Assembly: GCF_028735875.1 (NCBI RefSeq)
Contig: NZ_CP117834.1
Location: 2,964,001-3,028,000 of the forward strand
Length of the DNA: 64,000 nucleotides
Origin: Shouchella hunanensis
Lineage (GTDB): Bacteria; Bacillota; Bacilli; Bacillales; Bacillaceae_D
Direction: 5' to 3'
Positions 15,472 to 24,289 of the stretch are shown piece after piece. The translations under genes were made by a program, and so were the position numbers. The number at the start of each line of letters is the position of its first letter. The first letter of the stretch is position 1. The notes under the pieces were generated by a model. It did not search any database. It was not told the origin of the DNA and saw nothing but the letters and a program-made list of their open reading frames with translations.

Positions 15472-16431
15472 ATGGAAAAAGGAATAAAATACCATCAAGT
15501 GGGGGAAGCGGTTAATCGGTACTTGTTAATAAAGACGGCGACGAAGCAAATAGCGAGTAACTCAAAGCCATTTTTAACCTTAATTTTAGGTGATCATACA
15601 GGAGAAATTGAAGCGAAATTATGGGGTGTCTCGCCAGAAGACGAAGGCACATTTGTCAATAAAACGATTGTACATATACAAGGTGACGTGATTGATTATA
15701 GAGGACGTACCCAACTGAAAATTGCGAGCATTCGTCCCACTAGTCCAATGGATGGAGTGGAAATTAATGACTTTGTGCGCTCCGCGCCATTGTCAGCTGA
15801 AGACATGCTTGATGAGGTTAACCAATTTATTTTTGATATTCAAAACCCAAATATCCAGCGCATTACCCGTTACATTGTGAAGAAGCATCAAACCGCGTTT
15901 GTTGAATCTCCAGCAGCTACGAAAAATCATCATGAATTTATGGGTGGATTGGCTTTTCACGTTGTTTCCATGTTACGTCTAGCAAAAAATATTGCTGCAC
16001 AATATGAGAACCTAGATACAGACTTGCTGTATGCAGGCGTTATTCTTCATGATATTGGAAAAGTAAAAGAGCTCTCTGGAGCCATTGATACGACCTACAC
16101 GCTTGAAGGCAAGTTGCTTGGACATATTTCCATTGGTGCTATGGAAATTCACGAAGCGGCACAGGAATTAAAAATTGAAGGCGAAGAGCTACTAATTCTT
16201 CAGCATCTTATGTTAAGTCATCATGGAAAAGGGGAATGGGGAAGTCCTAAGCCCCCTTATATTCGTGAGGCAGAGGTGTTGCATATGATTGACAATGTTG
16301 ATGCAAAGATTAATATGATGGATCGTGCGCTAGAGCGAGTGGAACCAGGAGAATTTTCTGAACGAGTCATGGCATTAGAAAATCGGAGCTTTTACAAACC
16401 GAGTTTTCATAAAAAACCACTCGATCTATAA
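15472..16431 (+). CDS. yhaM: 3'-5' exoribonuclease YhaM
   Basis: Protein of 319 residues that closely resembles B. subtilis YhaM, a 3'-to-5' exoribonuclease. An N-terminal OB-fold nucleic acid-binding domain (about residues 15-100, with [10 protein letters not shown] and [10 protein letters not shown]) is followed by an HD domain with [28 protein letters not shown] and [17 protein letters not shown], whose His/Asp residues should bind the catalytic metals. ATG 15472 has AGAGGTG 6 nt upstream; a GTG at 15463 lies within that site and is rejected. yhaL follows, as in B. subtilis. Confidence 0.95.
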   Translation: MEKGIKYHQVGEAVNRYLLIKTATKQIASNSKPFLTLILGDHTGEIEAKLWGVSPEDEGTFVNKTIVHIQGDVIDYRGRTQLKIASIRPTSPMDGVEINDFVRSAPLSAEDMLDEVNQFIFDIQNPNIQRITRYIVKKHQTAFVESPAATKNHHEFMGGLAFHVVSMLRLAKNIAAQYENLDTDLLYAGVILHDIGKVKELSGAIDTTYTLEGKLLGHISIGAMEIHEAAQELKIEGEELLILQHLMLSHHGKGEWGSPKPPYIREAEVLHMIDNVDAKINMMDRALERVEPGEFSERVMALENRSFYKPSFHKKPLDL

Positions 16432-16512
16432 AAAAAGTTCTACTTAGGCTTGATCACCCATATCATTAGATAAGAAACGCTTACTAGAAAGTAGAAAGGG
16501 TGAATAATTCTA

Positions 16513-16791
16513 ATGAAAACAAAAGAGACAAGCCAATTTCTTGCACTTGGAGCCGTAGTCGTATTAGTTGTAGCCTTTCTGTTAACACAAACATCCGTTG
16601 GTCAATTCGTTCTTGCCAGCCCTTGGTGGACGTATTTACTCATCCTCGGTATTGTTTTTAGTGGCTATCAGTGGATTCGGGCACTAAAAGAAGAAAAGGA
16701 AATTGATGAGGACTTTATTGAACAAGAAGGAAATGTCTATATGGAACGTATTCAAGAAGCAAAGAAATTAAAAGAGCAGCAAGAGCTTTAA
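16513..16791 (+). CDS. yhaL: Sporulation protein YhaL
   Basis: Small membrane protein of 92 residues. The C-half WWTYLLILGIVFSGYQWIRA, then KEEKEIDEDFIEQEGNVYMERI, matches the pattern of B. subtilis YhaL, a sporulation protein that there is only about 70 residues long; here an additional N-terminal membrane segment (about residues 9-27) is present, giving two membrane passes. The gene lies between yhaM and prsA as in B. subtilis. AAAGGGTGA precedes the ATG and a terminator follows. Confidence 0.85.
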   Translation: MKTKETSQFLALGAVVVLVVAFLLTQTSVGQFVLASPWWTYLLILGIVFSGYQWIRALKEEKEIDEDFIEQEGNVYMERIQEAKKLKEQQEL

Positions 16792-16825
16792 GCCTCATGT
16801 TACGATTTGGAAAAACAAAAGAATG

Positions 16826-16863
16826 GCCTTCAGGTTAGAAACAACTCTTCCTGAAGGTTTTTT
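16826..16863 (+). terminator. Terminator after yhaL
   Basis: CCTTCAGG (16827-16834) and CCTGAAGG (16850-16857) form an 8-bp stem followed directly by six Ts. Confidence 0.75.
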
Positions 16864-17139
16864 GTTTATAAAGGAGAAATAGAAAAAGAGAGCAGTAGAG
16901 CGATTAGAGTAGATCAATTTCACCTATTTTTAAGGCAATTGGAATGCGATGATATGGTCTCAACTGCCGTCGAAGGAGTGGTTTTACAGAATAAACGTTT
17001 AATGCTTAAAACAAAGGCAACAGAGGGCATCCATTGTAGCGAGCACTTAGATGTCCGAATGGTAAAGAGGATTTAATCACATCGCTGCTTCAGTGGCGTG
17101 GTTTCGTCTAATTGAATAGTGCTTTTAAAGGAGTGTCTC
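16864..17139 (+). other. Gene-free stretch upstream of the Nudix gene, with an unexplained open frame
   Basis: No credible gene is seen. One frame stays open from 16855 to a TAA at 17074-17076, but it crosses the yhaL terminator's 3' side and offers as starts only a TTG at 16939 and an ATG at 16954, neither with a proper ribosome-binding site. The predicted segment (DQFHLFLRQLECDDMVSTAV and onward) resembles nothing I recognise. It could be a gene remnant or chance. Confidence 0.3.
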
Positions 17140-17541
17140 ATGAGAAATCGAGGATGTGCGGTACTCATTAAAGATCAAAAAGTAGTATTAATAAAAAGAG
17201 TTCATAACAACGATACTTACTTTGTGTTCCCTGGCGGTGGGGTAGAGAAGGATGAAACGCTAGAGGAAGCAACCATTCGAGAAGCCCTTGAAGAACTCAA
17301 TGTACACATTTGCATTGAACGATTGCTCACGACTGTTTTTTATCACGGTACACATTATTTTTTTCTTGCCTCTATTCTTGAGGGAGATATTGAAATTGGA
17401 CAAGGGGACGAGTATGTCGACAAAGAGAGAAAACGTGGCACGTATGAGCCAGTATGGGTACCTTGTAATCAATTATCTTCATTAGATGTTAGACCAAAAG
17501 AGATAGGGCATTATGTTCAACAATTCTTGGGGGAATTCTAA
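17140..17541 (+). CDS. Nudix hydrolase
   Basis: Nudix-fold protein of 133 residues. The Nudix box is present as GGGVEKDETLEEATIREALE followed by EL (about residues 33-54), keeping the REx2EE metal-binding core (REALEEL) but ending in Asn where Gly is usual. Enzymes of this family hydrolyse nucleoside diphosphates linked to another moiety; the substrate cannot be told from the sequence. ATG 17140 has AAAGGAG 7 nt upstream, better than a TTG at 17119. It is inserted between yhaL and prsA, where B. subtilis has no such gene, and is convergent with prsA. Confidence 0.88.
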   Translation: MRNRGCAVLIKDQKVVLIKRVHNNDTYFVFPGGGVEKDETLEEATIREALEELNVHICIERLLTTVFYHGTHYFFLASILEGDIEIGQGDEYVDKERKRGTYEPVWVPCNQLSSLDVRPKEIGHYVQQFLGEF

Positions 17542-17575
17542 AAGAAACGTAGGATGAATTTAGTATGCGTGACAT

Positions 17576-17622
17576 TAAAAAAGCTTGCTGATCCTATCCG
17601 ACTTGGATAAGGTCAACAAGCT
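17576..17622 (-). terminator. Terminator of prsA
   Basis: On the reverse strand an 18-bp stem (plus-strand arms 17582-17599 and 17605-17622, one mismatch and two G-U pairs) with a 5-nt loop is followed by a run of Ts (plus-strand As 17577-17582). Confidence 0.8.
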
Positions 17623-17630
17623 CATTTTAT

Positions 17631-18665
17631 TTATTCGTTCTCTTCATCAGTAGTGTCTTCGTCAGTAGTGTCTTCATCAGTATCTGTTGAATCATCTTCT
17701 GTCGTGTCTTCATCAGCTGGCTGTTCTTCCTCTGTCTCAGGTTGGTTTGTGCTCGCTTGGACTTGATCAATAACACCTTGGAAGAACTCGTCTTCTACGG
17801 TTACATCATATTGCTCAAGCAAGTCCACAACTACCGCAAAGAAGTCACGTCCATTTTCTTCAATATAAGCGCGTTTAACGGCCATCTGCGCCGAGTCAGG
17901 CATTGTGTCATACTCAAGTGCCTCGTCTGTCTTTTCAATTACGTGAAAGCCGAATGCTGATTCAACAGGCTCACTTGTTACTTCGCCAACTTCTAAGTCA
18001 AATGCAGCTTCCGCGAAAGCCTCGTCCATTTCAGCGCGTGTAAAGAAACCAAGATCACCGCCGTTACTAGCAGTGCCGTCTGTGCCGAATTCTTCAGCGA
18101 GATCAGCAAAATCGCTTCCATCATTTAATTGTTCAATAATGTCATTTGCAACGTCTTCTTCCTCAACAAGAATATGACGAGCTTCGACTTGCTCATATTG
18201 CTCACGATTGTCTTCGAAATAAGCGGCAATGTCTTCATCAGTGTAGTCTAAATCTTGGGCTTGAAGTTCAATTAAAGTTAGTTCTGGAATGATTAAATTA
18301 TCAATCATATCATCACGGTCTTCTAATCCAAGTCTTTCAACTACAATGTCAACGAGCTCATCTTCTGAGTTAACACCGAATTCATCTTGAAGTGTTGCAA
18401 CCATTGCGTTAATTTGTTCTTCAGAAAAGTCCATATCTTCGCCAGCAAGCGCTAATAGTTGTTCAGTTAAGTCTGTAAAGAAAGCGTTTTGCAAAGCGCC
18501 TGCTGCTTGTTGATTGTTTTTTAAATCTTCAAATAGCGCTTCTTGTGTAATCGTTTCTCCACCCTCAATTGTAGCAATGGTAGATCCGTTTCCTTCGTCA
18601 TTATTACATGCTGCTAAAGTTGTTAGCGCAACAGCACCGAAACCAGCGAGTAAGTACTTTTTCAT
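17631..18665 (-). CDS. prsA: Foldase lipoprotein PrsA
   Basis: Extracytoplasmic peptidyl-prolyl isomerase lipoprotein of 344 residues that helps secreted proteins fold after export. A signal peptide ends in the lipobox LAAC, making Cys20 the lipidated residue. A parvulin domain is recognisable from EARHILVEEEDVANDI through GGDLGFFTRAEMDEAFAEAA to FGFHVIEKTDE. The C-terminal 40 residues are almost entirely Glu, Asp and Thr, including TDEDTTDEDTTDEENE; such acidity on an exposed protein fits an alkaliphile. ATG 18665 has AAGGAGTG 7 nt upstream; the longer frame lacks a site. Located beside yhaL as in B. subtilis. Confidence 0.95.
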   Translation of the reverse strand: MKKYLLAGFGAVALTTLAACNNDEGNGSTIATIEGGETITQEALFEDLKNNQQAAGALQNAFFTDLTEQLLALAGEDMDFSEEQINAMVATLQDEFGVNSEDELVDIVVERLGLEDRDDMIDNLIIPELTLIELQAQDLDYTDEDIAAYFEDNREQYEQVEARHILVEEEDVANDIIEQLNDGSDFADLAEEFGTDGTASNGGDLGFFTRAEMDEAFAEAAFDLEVGEVTSEPVESAFGFHVIEKTDEALEYDTMPDSAQMAVKRAYIEENGRDFFAVVVDLLEQYDVTVEDEFFQGVIDQVQASTNQPETEEEQPADEDTTEDDSTDTDEDTTDEDTTDEENE

Positions 18666-18997
18666 TTGTAACACTCCTTGAAGAGATCTATTATCGTCAG
18701 CATAACTTGTACACAAGGTCAACTAGTTAAATTACCCAGTTTTTTCTTGCACAAAACCTACTATATCATAAATAAAAACCTACAACAATTGCTGTATTAT
18801 TGGGAAATTAGGTCATTCGCCTAGTACCCATATTTACTTTTTGCATAGGATAAGGTAACAAAGCACAAAGAAAGCTCTAAAACCTCCGGGTAGCAAGGGT
18901 TAAGCGTGTTTTGAAGCGTTTCTAATGCTTCACATTCAACATGCTCAATGTGCTTTCTATCAAAAAAAATGTGAAATTTTCAAAGGAGGAAATGTAC
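18666..18997. other. Divergent intergenic region between prsA and the YjcZ-like gene
   Basis: No gene seen. It must hold the promoters of prsA (reverse) and the YjcZ-like gene (forward). Two short hairpins lie close together, GAAGC/GCTTC (18913-18931) and CACATT/AATGTG (18931-18952), without T-runs. No promoter is assigned with confidence. Confidence 0.5.
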
Positions 18998-19093
18998 ATG
19001 AGTTACGCAGGCGGAGGATACAACAGTGGGTTTGCATTAATCGTAGTTTTATTCATTTTATTAGTGATTATCGGGGCTTCTTGGATTTGCTAG
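18998..19093 (+). CDS. YjcZ-family sporulation peptide, 31 residues
   Basis: Tiny gene for MSYAGGGYNSGFALIVVLFI followed by LLVIIGASWIC. The Gly/Tyr/Ser-rich head and single hydrophobic helix ending in a short tail are typical of the YjcZ family of sporulation-associated membrane peptides, of which Bacillus genomes carry several. AAAGGAGG lies 8 nt before the ATG and a strong terminator follows. Function is unknown; a membrane or spore-coat location is inferred from composition. The final cysteine is unusual compared with the forms I remember. Confidence 0.88.
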   Translation: MSYAGGGYNSGFALIVVLFILLVIIGASWIC

Positions 19094-19101
19094 TAAAGTG
19101 T

Positions 19102-19133
19102 AGCGCTCATGGATAAATCCATGAGCGCTTTCT
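19102..19133 (+). terminator. Terminator after the YjcZ-like gene
   Basis: AGCGCTCATGGAT (19102-19114) and ATCCATGAGCGCT (19117-19129) form a perfect 13-bp inverted repeat, followed by TTTCT. Confidence 0.8.
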
Positions 19134-19241
19134 CTATTCAGAACAAAAATTATCAAAAAACAGGTTAAACTATTGTTGAAAGAGAGTAGAAAAGGGTATA
19201 AAGACAGTAGAACACATTCATACATAGGAGTAGGAGGAAGC

Positions 19242-19826
19242 ATGAGTAGACGACAACAAACCAACCGTTTTTATAAAACAGGCTTTTTTATTGTTCTTGC
19301 AGTTTTAATCATCATTCTTTCTGTATTGTTAATTGGGGCAATAAGGCTCTTTGGTAATTTAGATTCTGATTCAAGGGAACGGCCTACTGTAAACAATGAA
19401 AGCGAAGAGCTATTGAGTTTTCAGATGACGCTAAATCAGACAAATCTTTTATTGGACAATTTACTAGAGGAAGATATACCATTTCACTTTTACCTGGCTG
19501 AAGATGGTGTTTATTTGGAAGGTGAAGTCGATGCTGTCCTTTCTTCAATTGATGTAGCTATGCGTTTCGATCCAATGGTACAGGAAGATGGCAGTTTATT
19601 GTTAGAAGCAGACAATCTGTCAGCAGGATTTTTATCAATCTCACCGGAAACTGCGTTGCGTATGTTTAATCAAGTAGCTGATCTGCCAGAATGGATTTAT
19701 CTTTATCCAAGTGAAGAACATGTGGTGATTGATTTAAGAACGATTGAAGAGTTAGAGCCTTTTGGTTTACGCTTTAATGATGTCAACTTAGATGAGGATG
19801 TTTTAGACATATCACTTATACAATAA
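19242..19826 (+). CDS. Membrane-anchored DUF2140 (YpmS-like) protein
   Basis: Protein of 194 residues with a cytoplasmic head, one membrane segment (about residues 13-37, rich in Leu/Ile/Val) and an extracytoplasmic domain resembling the DUF2140 family (YpmS type). The outer domain is acidic. Function unknown. ATG 19242 is chosen because AGGAGGAAGC directly precedes it; the longer frame upstream lacks a site. It lies alone between two terminators, upstream of and convergent with scoC. Confidence 0.75.
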   Translation: MSRRQQTNRFYKTGFFIVLAVLIIILSVLLIGAIRLFGNLDSDSRERPTVNNESEELLSFQMTLNQTNLLLDNLLEEDIPFHFYLAEDGVYLEGEVDAVLSSIDVAMRFDPMVQEDGSLLLEADNLSAGFLSISPETALRMFNQVADLPEWIYLYPSEEHVVIDLRTIEELEPFGLRFNDVNLDEDVLDISLIQ

Positions 19827-19833
19827 TGTTTTC

Positions 19834-19868
19834 AAAGAACCATCAGCAGACGCTGATGGTTCTTTAGA
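19834..19868. terminator. Bidirectional terminator between the DUF2140 gene and scoC
   Basis: AAAGAACCATCAGC (19834-19847) and GCTGATGGTTCTTT (19852-19865) give a perfect 14-bp stem with a 4-nt loop. Confidence 0.85.
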
Positions 19869-19891
19869 TAGAGAGTAAGAAAACGCCTCTC

Positions 19892-20425
19892 CTATAAATA
19901 ATTTTTTTGCTTCAATGATGGCTGAGGTGAAATAAAGGAATCGTCATTAAATTGTCTAATAAAATCATCATCATATAAGTGACGTACAATCGACACTAAT
20001 TCTGAGAATTCCGGGAACCTTCCGTAAATCTCTTTGATTGGCAAAGAGCCTTGATAAACATTAAAGGTTTGTTCGTTAAATACACGTAAAGTCTCGTGTA
20101 ACAGTATTTCTCCTTCTTTCGTTAGGCAAACGTACGTGTTTCTTTTATCTTCTTGCTTTTTCGAGAATGTTAATAACCCTCGCTTTTCTAGCTTTTTGGA
20201 AAAGTTAAAGGCAGTTGACACATGCATGGCACCGTATGAGGCAATGTCAGAAATGGAAGCGCCGTTGAACTGATCAGCAATCCATAAAATATGATGCTCA
20301 TTCAAGTTTAAGTTAAACGGTTTAATCCAATTTTGCCAATCTTTCTCGACGGATTTCCACATCGCTTTGCTTAATACAGCTAGCTTGTAACTATATAACA
20401 TTGAGTGCTTAGCCATTGGCTCCAT
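19892..20425 (-). CDS. scoC: MarR-family transition-state regulator ScoC (Hpr)
   Basis: Protein of 177 residues that matches B. subtilis ScoC/Hpr through the winged helix-turn-helix: [20 protein letters not shown], then [20 protein letters not shown] and [18 protein letters not shown]. ScoC represses extracellular protease genes and other transition-state functions. The protein is about 25 residues shorter than the B. subtilis one, which ends in a charged tail missing here. ATG 20425 is preferred to ATG 20431 since GGAGGA abuts the latter and is 6 nt from the former. Neighbours prsA, serC, hit and ecs are as in B. subtilis. Confidence 0.9.
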   Translation of the reverse strand: MEPMAKHSMLYSYKLAVLSKAMWKSVEKDWQNWIKPFNLNLNEHHILWIADQFNGASISDIASYGAMHVSTAFNFSKKLEKRGLLTFSKKQEDKRNTYVCLTKEGEILLHETLRVFNEQTFNVYQGSLPIKEIYGRFPEFSELVSIVRHLYDDDFIRQFNDDSFISPQPSLKQKNYL

Positions 20426-20473
20426 AACCATTCCTCCATCTATATTCTATTTGTAAAGGGTGACTTTTGTATG

Positions 20474-21550
20474 CTACGAATGTTTTCTTTTAAAGGAATC
20501 CATGAAAGCTGCAAGTACTTCACATGATTCTAGTGGAACTGCATTGTAAATACTTGCCCGAATACCACCAACCAAACGATGACCAGGTAATCCAATAAGG
20601 CCAGCTTCTTCAGCTTCTTGTAAAAACATTTTCTCTAAATCGTTATTTTGCAAATTAAAGGTCACGTTCATTGTAGAGCGAGCTTCTTTTTCGGCGTGAC
20701 CACGATAAAACCCTTCGCTGCGATCAATGATGTCATAGAGTAGGGAAGCTTTCTTTTCATTTCGGGCTTCGATTACTGAAACGCCGCCTTCGCTTTCAAT
20801 CCACTCCAACACTAAGTTCAACATGTAAATCGAAAAGACAGGTGGTGTATTATACATAGATTGACTTTTAGCAAAGGTTTGATAAGAAAGCATTGGTGAT
20901 ACGTCTACATGAGCGTTTTTAAGAAATGAATCTTTAACCACGACGATGGTCACACCGGCAGGACCAAGATTCTTTTGAGCACCTGCGTAAATAAGATCAA
21001 ACGCATTATAATCAATGTCTCTTGACAAAATATCACTAGACATGTCACAGACAAGCGGCAATTTCTGATGAGGAAATGTTTTCCATTGTGTTCCATAAAT
21101 TGTGTTGTTTGATGTTATATGTAAATAGGAATTTTCGTCATTATAAGAAAGCTCATCCGGAGATGGGATGGTTGAAAACCCACTTTCTTTAGCTTGTGTT
21201 TGTACGTCAATAGTCCCGAATCGTTTCGCTTCATTTGCGGCTTTTTCTGACCAGACGCCTGTTAATACATAACTGGATTGATTATTTAGAAAATTCATAG
21301 GAACCATGGAAAATTGAAGGTTCGCTCCACCTTGAAAAAATAAAACATGGGTATCTTCATCTAAGTTCATTAACGACTTCAGTCGAGAAATTGCTTGAAA
21401 GTGAACGTTTTCATAGGTTTTAGAACGATGACTCATTTCCATAATAGAGACTTGTGATGCATCATAATTAAGAAAACTTGCTTGTGCTTTTTCGAGTGCT
21501 TGGCGAGGTAAAGCAGCAGGACCAGCGCTAAAGTTATGAACATTTTTCAT
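20474..21550 (-). CDS. serC: Phosphoserine aminotransferase SerC
   Basis: PLP enzyme of 358 residues, the family's usual length, that makes 3-phosphoserine from 3-phosphohydroxypyruvate in serine synthesis (and the related step in pyridoxal phosphate synthesis). The N-terminus NFSAGPAALPRQALEKAQ and the PLP-lysine segment DLIYAGAQKNLGPAG are diagnostic; GHRLVGGIRASIYNA near the C-terminus binds phosphate. ATG 21550 has AAGGGAG 7 nt upstream, and residues before it in the longer frame do not belong to the family. It lies between hit and scoC on the reverse strand. Confidence 0.95.
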   Translation of the reverse strand: MKNVHNFSAGPAALPRQALEKAQASFLNYDASQVSIMEMSHRSKTYENVHFQAISRLKSLMNLDEDTHVLFFQGGANLQFSMVPMNFLNNQSSYVLTGVWSEKAANEAKRFGTIDVQTQAKESGFSTIPSPDELSYNDENSYLHITSNNTIYGTQWKTFPHQKLPLVCDMSSDILSRDIDYNAFDLIYAGAQKNLGPAGVTIVVVKDSFLKNAHVDVSPMLSYQTFAKSQSMYNTPPVFSIYMLNLVLEWIESEGGVSVIEARNEKKASLLYDIIDRSEGFYRGHAEKEARSTMNVTFNLQNNDLEKMFLQEAEEAGLIGLPGHRLVGGIRASIYNAVPLESCEVLAAFMDSFKRKHS

Positions 21551-21660
21551 TTTTTTGACTCCCTTTATCCCTTTAACGTGTGTTTTTAGAAATGATATCA
21601 TAATTTTGACTTTTTGGGCGATAAAATCGTAAATTATTTTTATTTGAGAATAATAATGTA

Positions 21661-21689
21661 AAAAAAAAGTCACCAGAAAGTGACTTTTT
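21661..21689 (-). terminator. Terminator of hit
   Basis: AAAAAGTCAC and GTGACTTTTT (plus-strand 21664-21673 and 21680-21689) form a 10-bp stem; on the reverse strand it is followed by eight Ts. It lies 2 nt after the hit stop codon. Confidence 0.85.
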
Positions 21690-21690
21690 C

Positions 21691-22122
21691 TTAAATGGAG
21701 CTGTTTAGTATGTCTTTGAAACGTTTTGTATAAGGTTCTAACCCGTTTACATGATCTGGGCTTGCTTCTTTATCCCAAATATGGCTGTAAATAGCTTCTT
21801 CTCCATATCGAGGAACAAGATGAAGGTGGTAGTGAAACACAGTTTGGCCAGCCACTTGTCCATTATTGTTCACGATATTCATTCCTTTACACGAATAGCT
21901 CTCTTTTAAAGCAGAAGCCAGTTTTGGCACAACTGAAAATAGTTGAGAAGCTGTTTCTGAGGGAAGGTCAAAAATAGCCTCATGATGCTGTTTCGGAATA
22001 ATCAGTGTGTGTCCTTTCGTTATTTGTTGAATGTTATAAAATGCTAAAACGTGCTCATCCTCATACAGTTTTGTGGCTGGTAGCTGTCCATCTCTTATAG
22101 CACAGAAAATACAATCTGACAT
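21691..22122 (-). CDS. hit: HIT-family protein Hit
   Basis: Histidine-triad protein of 143 residues, a nucleotide-binding hydrolase or transferase of the HIT/HINT family. CIFCAIRDG at the N-terminus carries the two cysteines of a possible zinc site, and HYHLHLVPR supplies the HxHxH triad. Substrate unknown. In B. subtilis hit lies beside ecsABC, divergently, exactly as here. AAAGGAGG precedes the ATG. Confidence 0.95.
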   Translation of the reverse strand: MSDCIFCAIRDGQLPATKLYEDEHVLAFYNIQQITKGHTLIIPKQHHEAIFDLPSETASQLFSVVPKLASALKESYSCKGMNIVNNNGQVAGQTVFHYHLHLVPRYGEEAIYSHIWDKEASPDHVNGLEPYTKRFKDILNSSI

Positions 22123-22295
22123 AGAAAATCCTCCTTTAAACTACTTCTTAGCTAAAAGTGTACGCATATTTATGGAAAGAAGCAATCAAGAAGGGGAAAG
22201 GATTTTAAAAGCGTTATGGTGAATAGAGTGAAAGAGGTCTGAAAGTGCTTTTCTGTTTTTTTTTTGCTAAACTACAAGGGGGAGTGATGACATAA

Positions 22296-23039
22296 ATGGC
22301 TAATATGTTAGAGATTAATGAATTATCAGGTGGGTATACACCAAAAAAGCCTGTTTTACATAACGTTTCATTTGGTGTCCAAAAGCAAGAAATAGTTGGT
22401 TTAATCGGCTTGAATGGTGCTGGAAAAAGTACCACCATTAAGCATGTACTAGGGTTAATGGACCCACAAGCAGGTGAAGTGAAAATTAACGGGTTGCGTT
22501 TTGCCGATAATGCAGACCAGTACCGAAGATCATTCGCCTATATCCCAGAAACACCACTCTTATATGATGAATTGACATTATGGGAGCATTTAGAGTTAAC
22601 AAGTGTTGCCTATGGAATTGAAAAAGCAGACTTTGAAAAGCGTGCAGAAATACTCTTAAAAGAATTTAATATGGTAAAGATGAAAAAGTGGTACCCTAAT
22701 CATTTTTCAAAAGGAATGCGTCAAAAAGTGATGATTATGAGTGCTTTTCTAGCGGAACCAGAGCTATATGTAGTGGATGAACCGATTGTTGGTCTAGACC
22801 CGGTAGGAATACAGTCTTTCTTAAACTGGATATCTGAAATGAAGAAAAAAGGCGCAGGAATACTAATGTCAACCCATATTCTAGCAACGGCTGAGCGTTA
22901 CTGTGATCGCTTTGTTATTTTACATCAGGGAAAAGTGGTGCTTACTGGTACGCTCGATGAAATGAGACGAGCCATTGGGAAAAGCGATGCAACTCTGGAT
23001 GATATTTATATTGAAATGACGAAGGACGTTCAGGAATGA
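22296..23039 (+). CDS. ecsA: ABC transporter ATPase EcsA
   Basis: ATP-binding protein of 247 residues. Walker A GLNGAGKST (about residues 40-48), a signature in the variant form FSKGMRQK, and Walker B ELYVVDEPIVGLDP are visible. With EcsB it forms an exporter-like ABC transporter; in B. subtilis ecs mutants are defective in protein secretion, competence and intramembrane proteolysis by RasP, though the transported substrate is uncertain. ATG 22296 has GGGGGAGTG about 9 nt upstream. Its stop overlaps the ecsB start by 4 nt. Confidence 0.94.
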   Translation: MANMLEINELSGGYTPKKPVLHNVSFGVQKQEIVGLIGLNGAGKSTTIKHVLGLMDPQAGEVKINGLRFADNADQYRRSFAYIPETPLLYDELTLWEHLELTSVAYGIEKADFEKRAEILLKEFNMVKMKKWYPNHFSKGMRQKVMIMSAFLAEPELYVVDEPIVGLDPVGIQSFLNWISEMKKKGAGILMSTHILATAERYCDRFVILHQGKVVLTGTLDEMRRAIGKSDATLDDIYIEMTKDVQE

Positions 23040-24262
23040 GACAGGCACAAGAGCTTTGGGAATCTAGACGTCATCAATACTGGTCAGAGGCGAGAGGATA
23101 TTTAAAATTAATCTTAAACAGTGGCTTTGTTATTTCTGTTTATTTCCTATTTATTTTCCTTACCGTTTATTACCAGCAGTTTGTAGAGCAGATGCCTGCA
23201 GACTTTCCGCTTGTACTGTTGTTAACTGTGCTGTTTACGTGGCGCTTAACGGCAGGTTCCATTCGGACCTTTGTTAAACCGGCTGATATTGTTTTCTTAT
23301 TACCTTATGAAACAAAGATGACGGTTTATTTCAATCAAGCATTAAGATACTCAAGTATATGGCAGGCCAGTTACATCGTCTTGTTATTTATGGCTGTTGG
23401 CCCAATGTTCACAGAACGTATTGGCACAGGGGCTGCCTTCTGGCTAGCACTATTGTTTCTTATTTTAATAAAAATGTGGAACCTCTTATGTGTTTGGCAG
23501 GAGCAACGCCTTGTGGCAAAAGGAGAGCGCTATTCAAATATGGCTCTTCGCTTGCTAATTAATGCTGTGGCGACTTATCTGCTATTCGCACAAGCTACGG
23601 TGTGGTTAATAGTAGCCATTATCGTTCTTATGACGATCCTGTACAAAGGATATTGGCAACCACTTGAAAAAAAGCATAGCTTAAAATGGGATCGATTAAT
23701 TGAAGTTGAAAATCAGATGGTCATGTTCTTTTATCGAATCGCGAACGCTTTTACAGATGTACCTCAGCTTCGCAATAAAGTGCGGGAGCGTCATTACTTA
23801 CAATGGGCTGTTCAATCGTTAGGTGGAAAAAAAGGTACTGTCTACCACTACTTATATGCGCGGACGTTTATTCGAGCGAATGACTATCTTGGTACGTATT
23901 TGCGCCTCGCTGTTGTGGGTGGCCTCTTCATTTATGTGCTACCGTTAGGGTGGATGAAATTGGCAATGGCATTGCTGTTTACTCATATTACGATGATGCA
24001 GTTATCAACTCTTTCTTTTCATCATTCTGCTAGTATTTGGATTGATTTATATCCGATAAAGCCTGAAGAAAAGAAGCAAGCATTAACGTATATCACAGCT
24101 CGTTTACTGTTTTTACTTGCTATCGTATACGGGGTACTCGCAGTTGTTACAAGTGATCTTTTGTATGGTGTGCTTGTCTTAATTGCCAGTGCGCTACTTG
24201 GACTATATGGAAGCCAAACACTCGTTCATCGAAAAAAAGGAAAGTATCGCAGAGTCCGCTAA
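23036..24262 (+). CDS. ecsB: ABC transporter membrane protein EcsB
   Basis: Integral membrane protein of 408 residues, the EcsB subunit. Hydrophobic segments cluster near residues 25-50, 58-75, 105-145, 180-205, 285-325 and 350-395, with an N-terminal cytoplasmic leader ELWESRRHQYWSEARGYLKL typical of EcsB. It pairs with EcsA. The ATG lies inside ATGA with the ecsA stop, giving translational coupling. Length and composition agree with B. subtilis EcsB. Confidence 0.93.
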   Translation: MRQAQELWESRRHQYWSEARGYLKLILNSGFVISVYFLFIFLTVYYQQFVEQMPADFPLVLLLTVLFTWRLTAGSIRTFVKPADIVFLLPYETKMTVYFNQALRYSSIWQASYIVLLFMAVGPMFTERIGTGAAFWLALLFLILIKMWNLLCVWQEQRLVAKGERYSNMALRLLINAVATYLLFAQATVWLIVAIIVLMTILYKGYWQPLEKKHSLKWDRLIEVENQMVMFFYRIANAFTDVPQLRNKVRERHYLQWAVQSLGGKKGTVYHYLYARTFIRANDYLGTYLRLAVVGGLFIYVLPLGWMKLAMALLFTHITMMQLSTLSFHHSASIWIDLYPIKPEEKKQALTYITARLLFLLAIVYGVLAVVTSDLLYGVLVLIASALLGLYGSQTLVHRKKGKYRRVR

Positions 24263-24289
24263 TAAAATGTAGCGAAGGGGGCTCTCGTA

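Noticed and set aside
16954-17076. A 40-residue protein starting at ATG 16954.
   Set aside because: No ribosome-binding site in range and no recognised family; kept only as an unexplained open frame.
21551-21690. Possible T-box or other riboswitch upstream of serC.
   Set aside because: The leader is short (about 110 nt past the hit terminator) and AT-rich, with no T-box sequence, specifier stem or second terminator.
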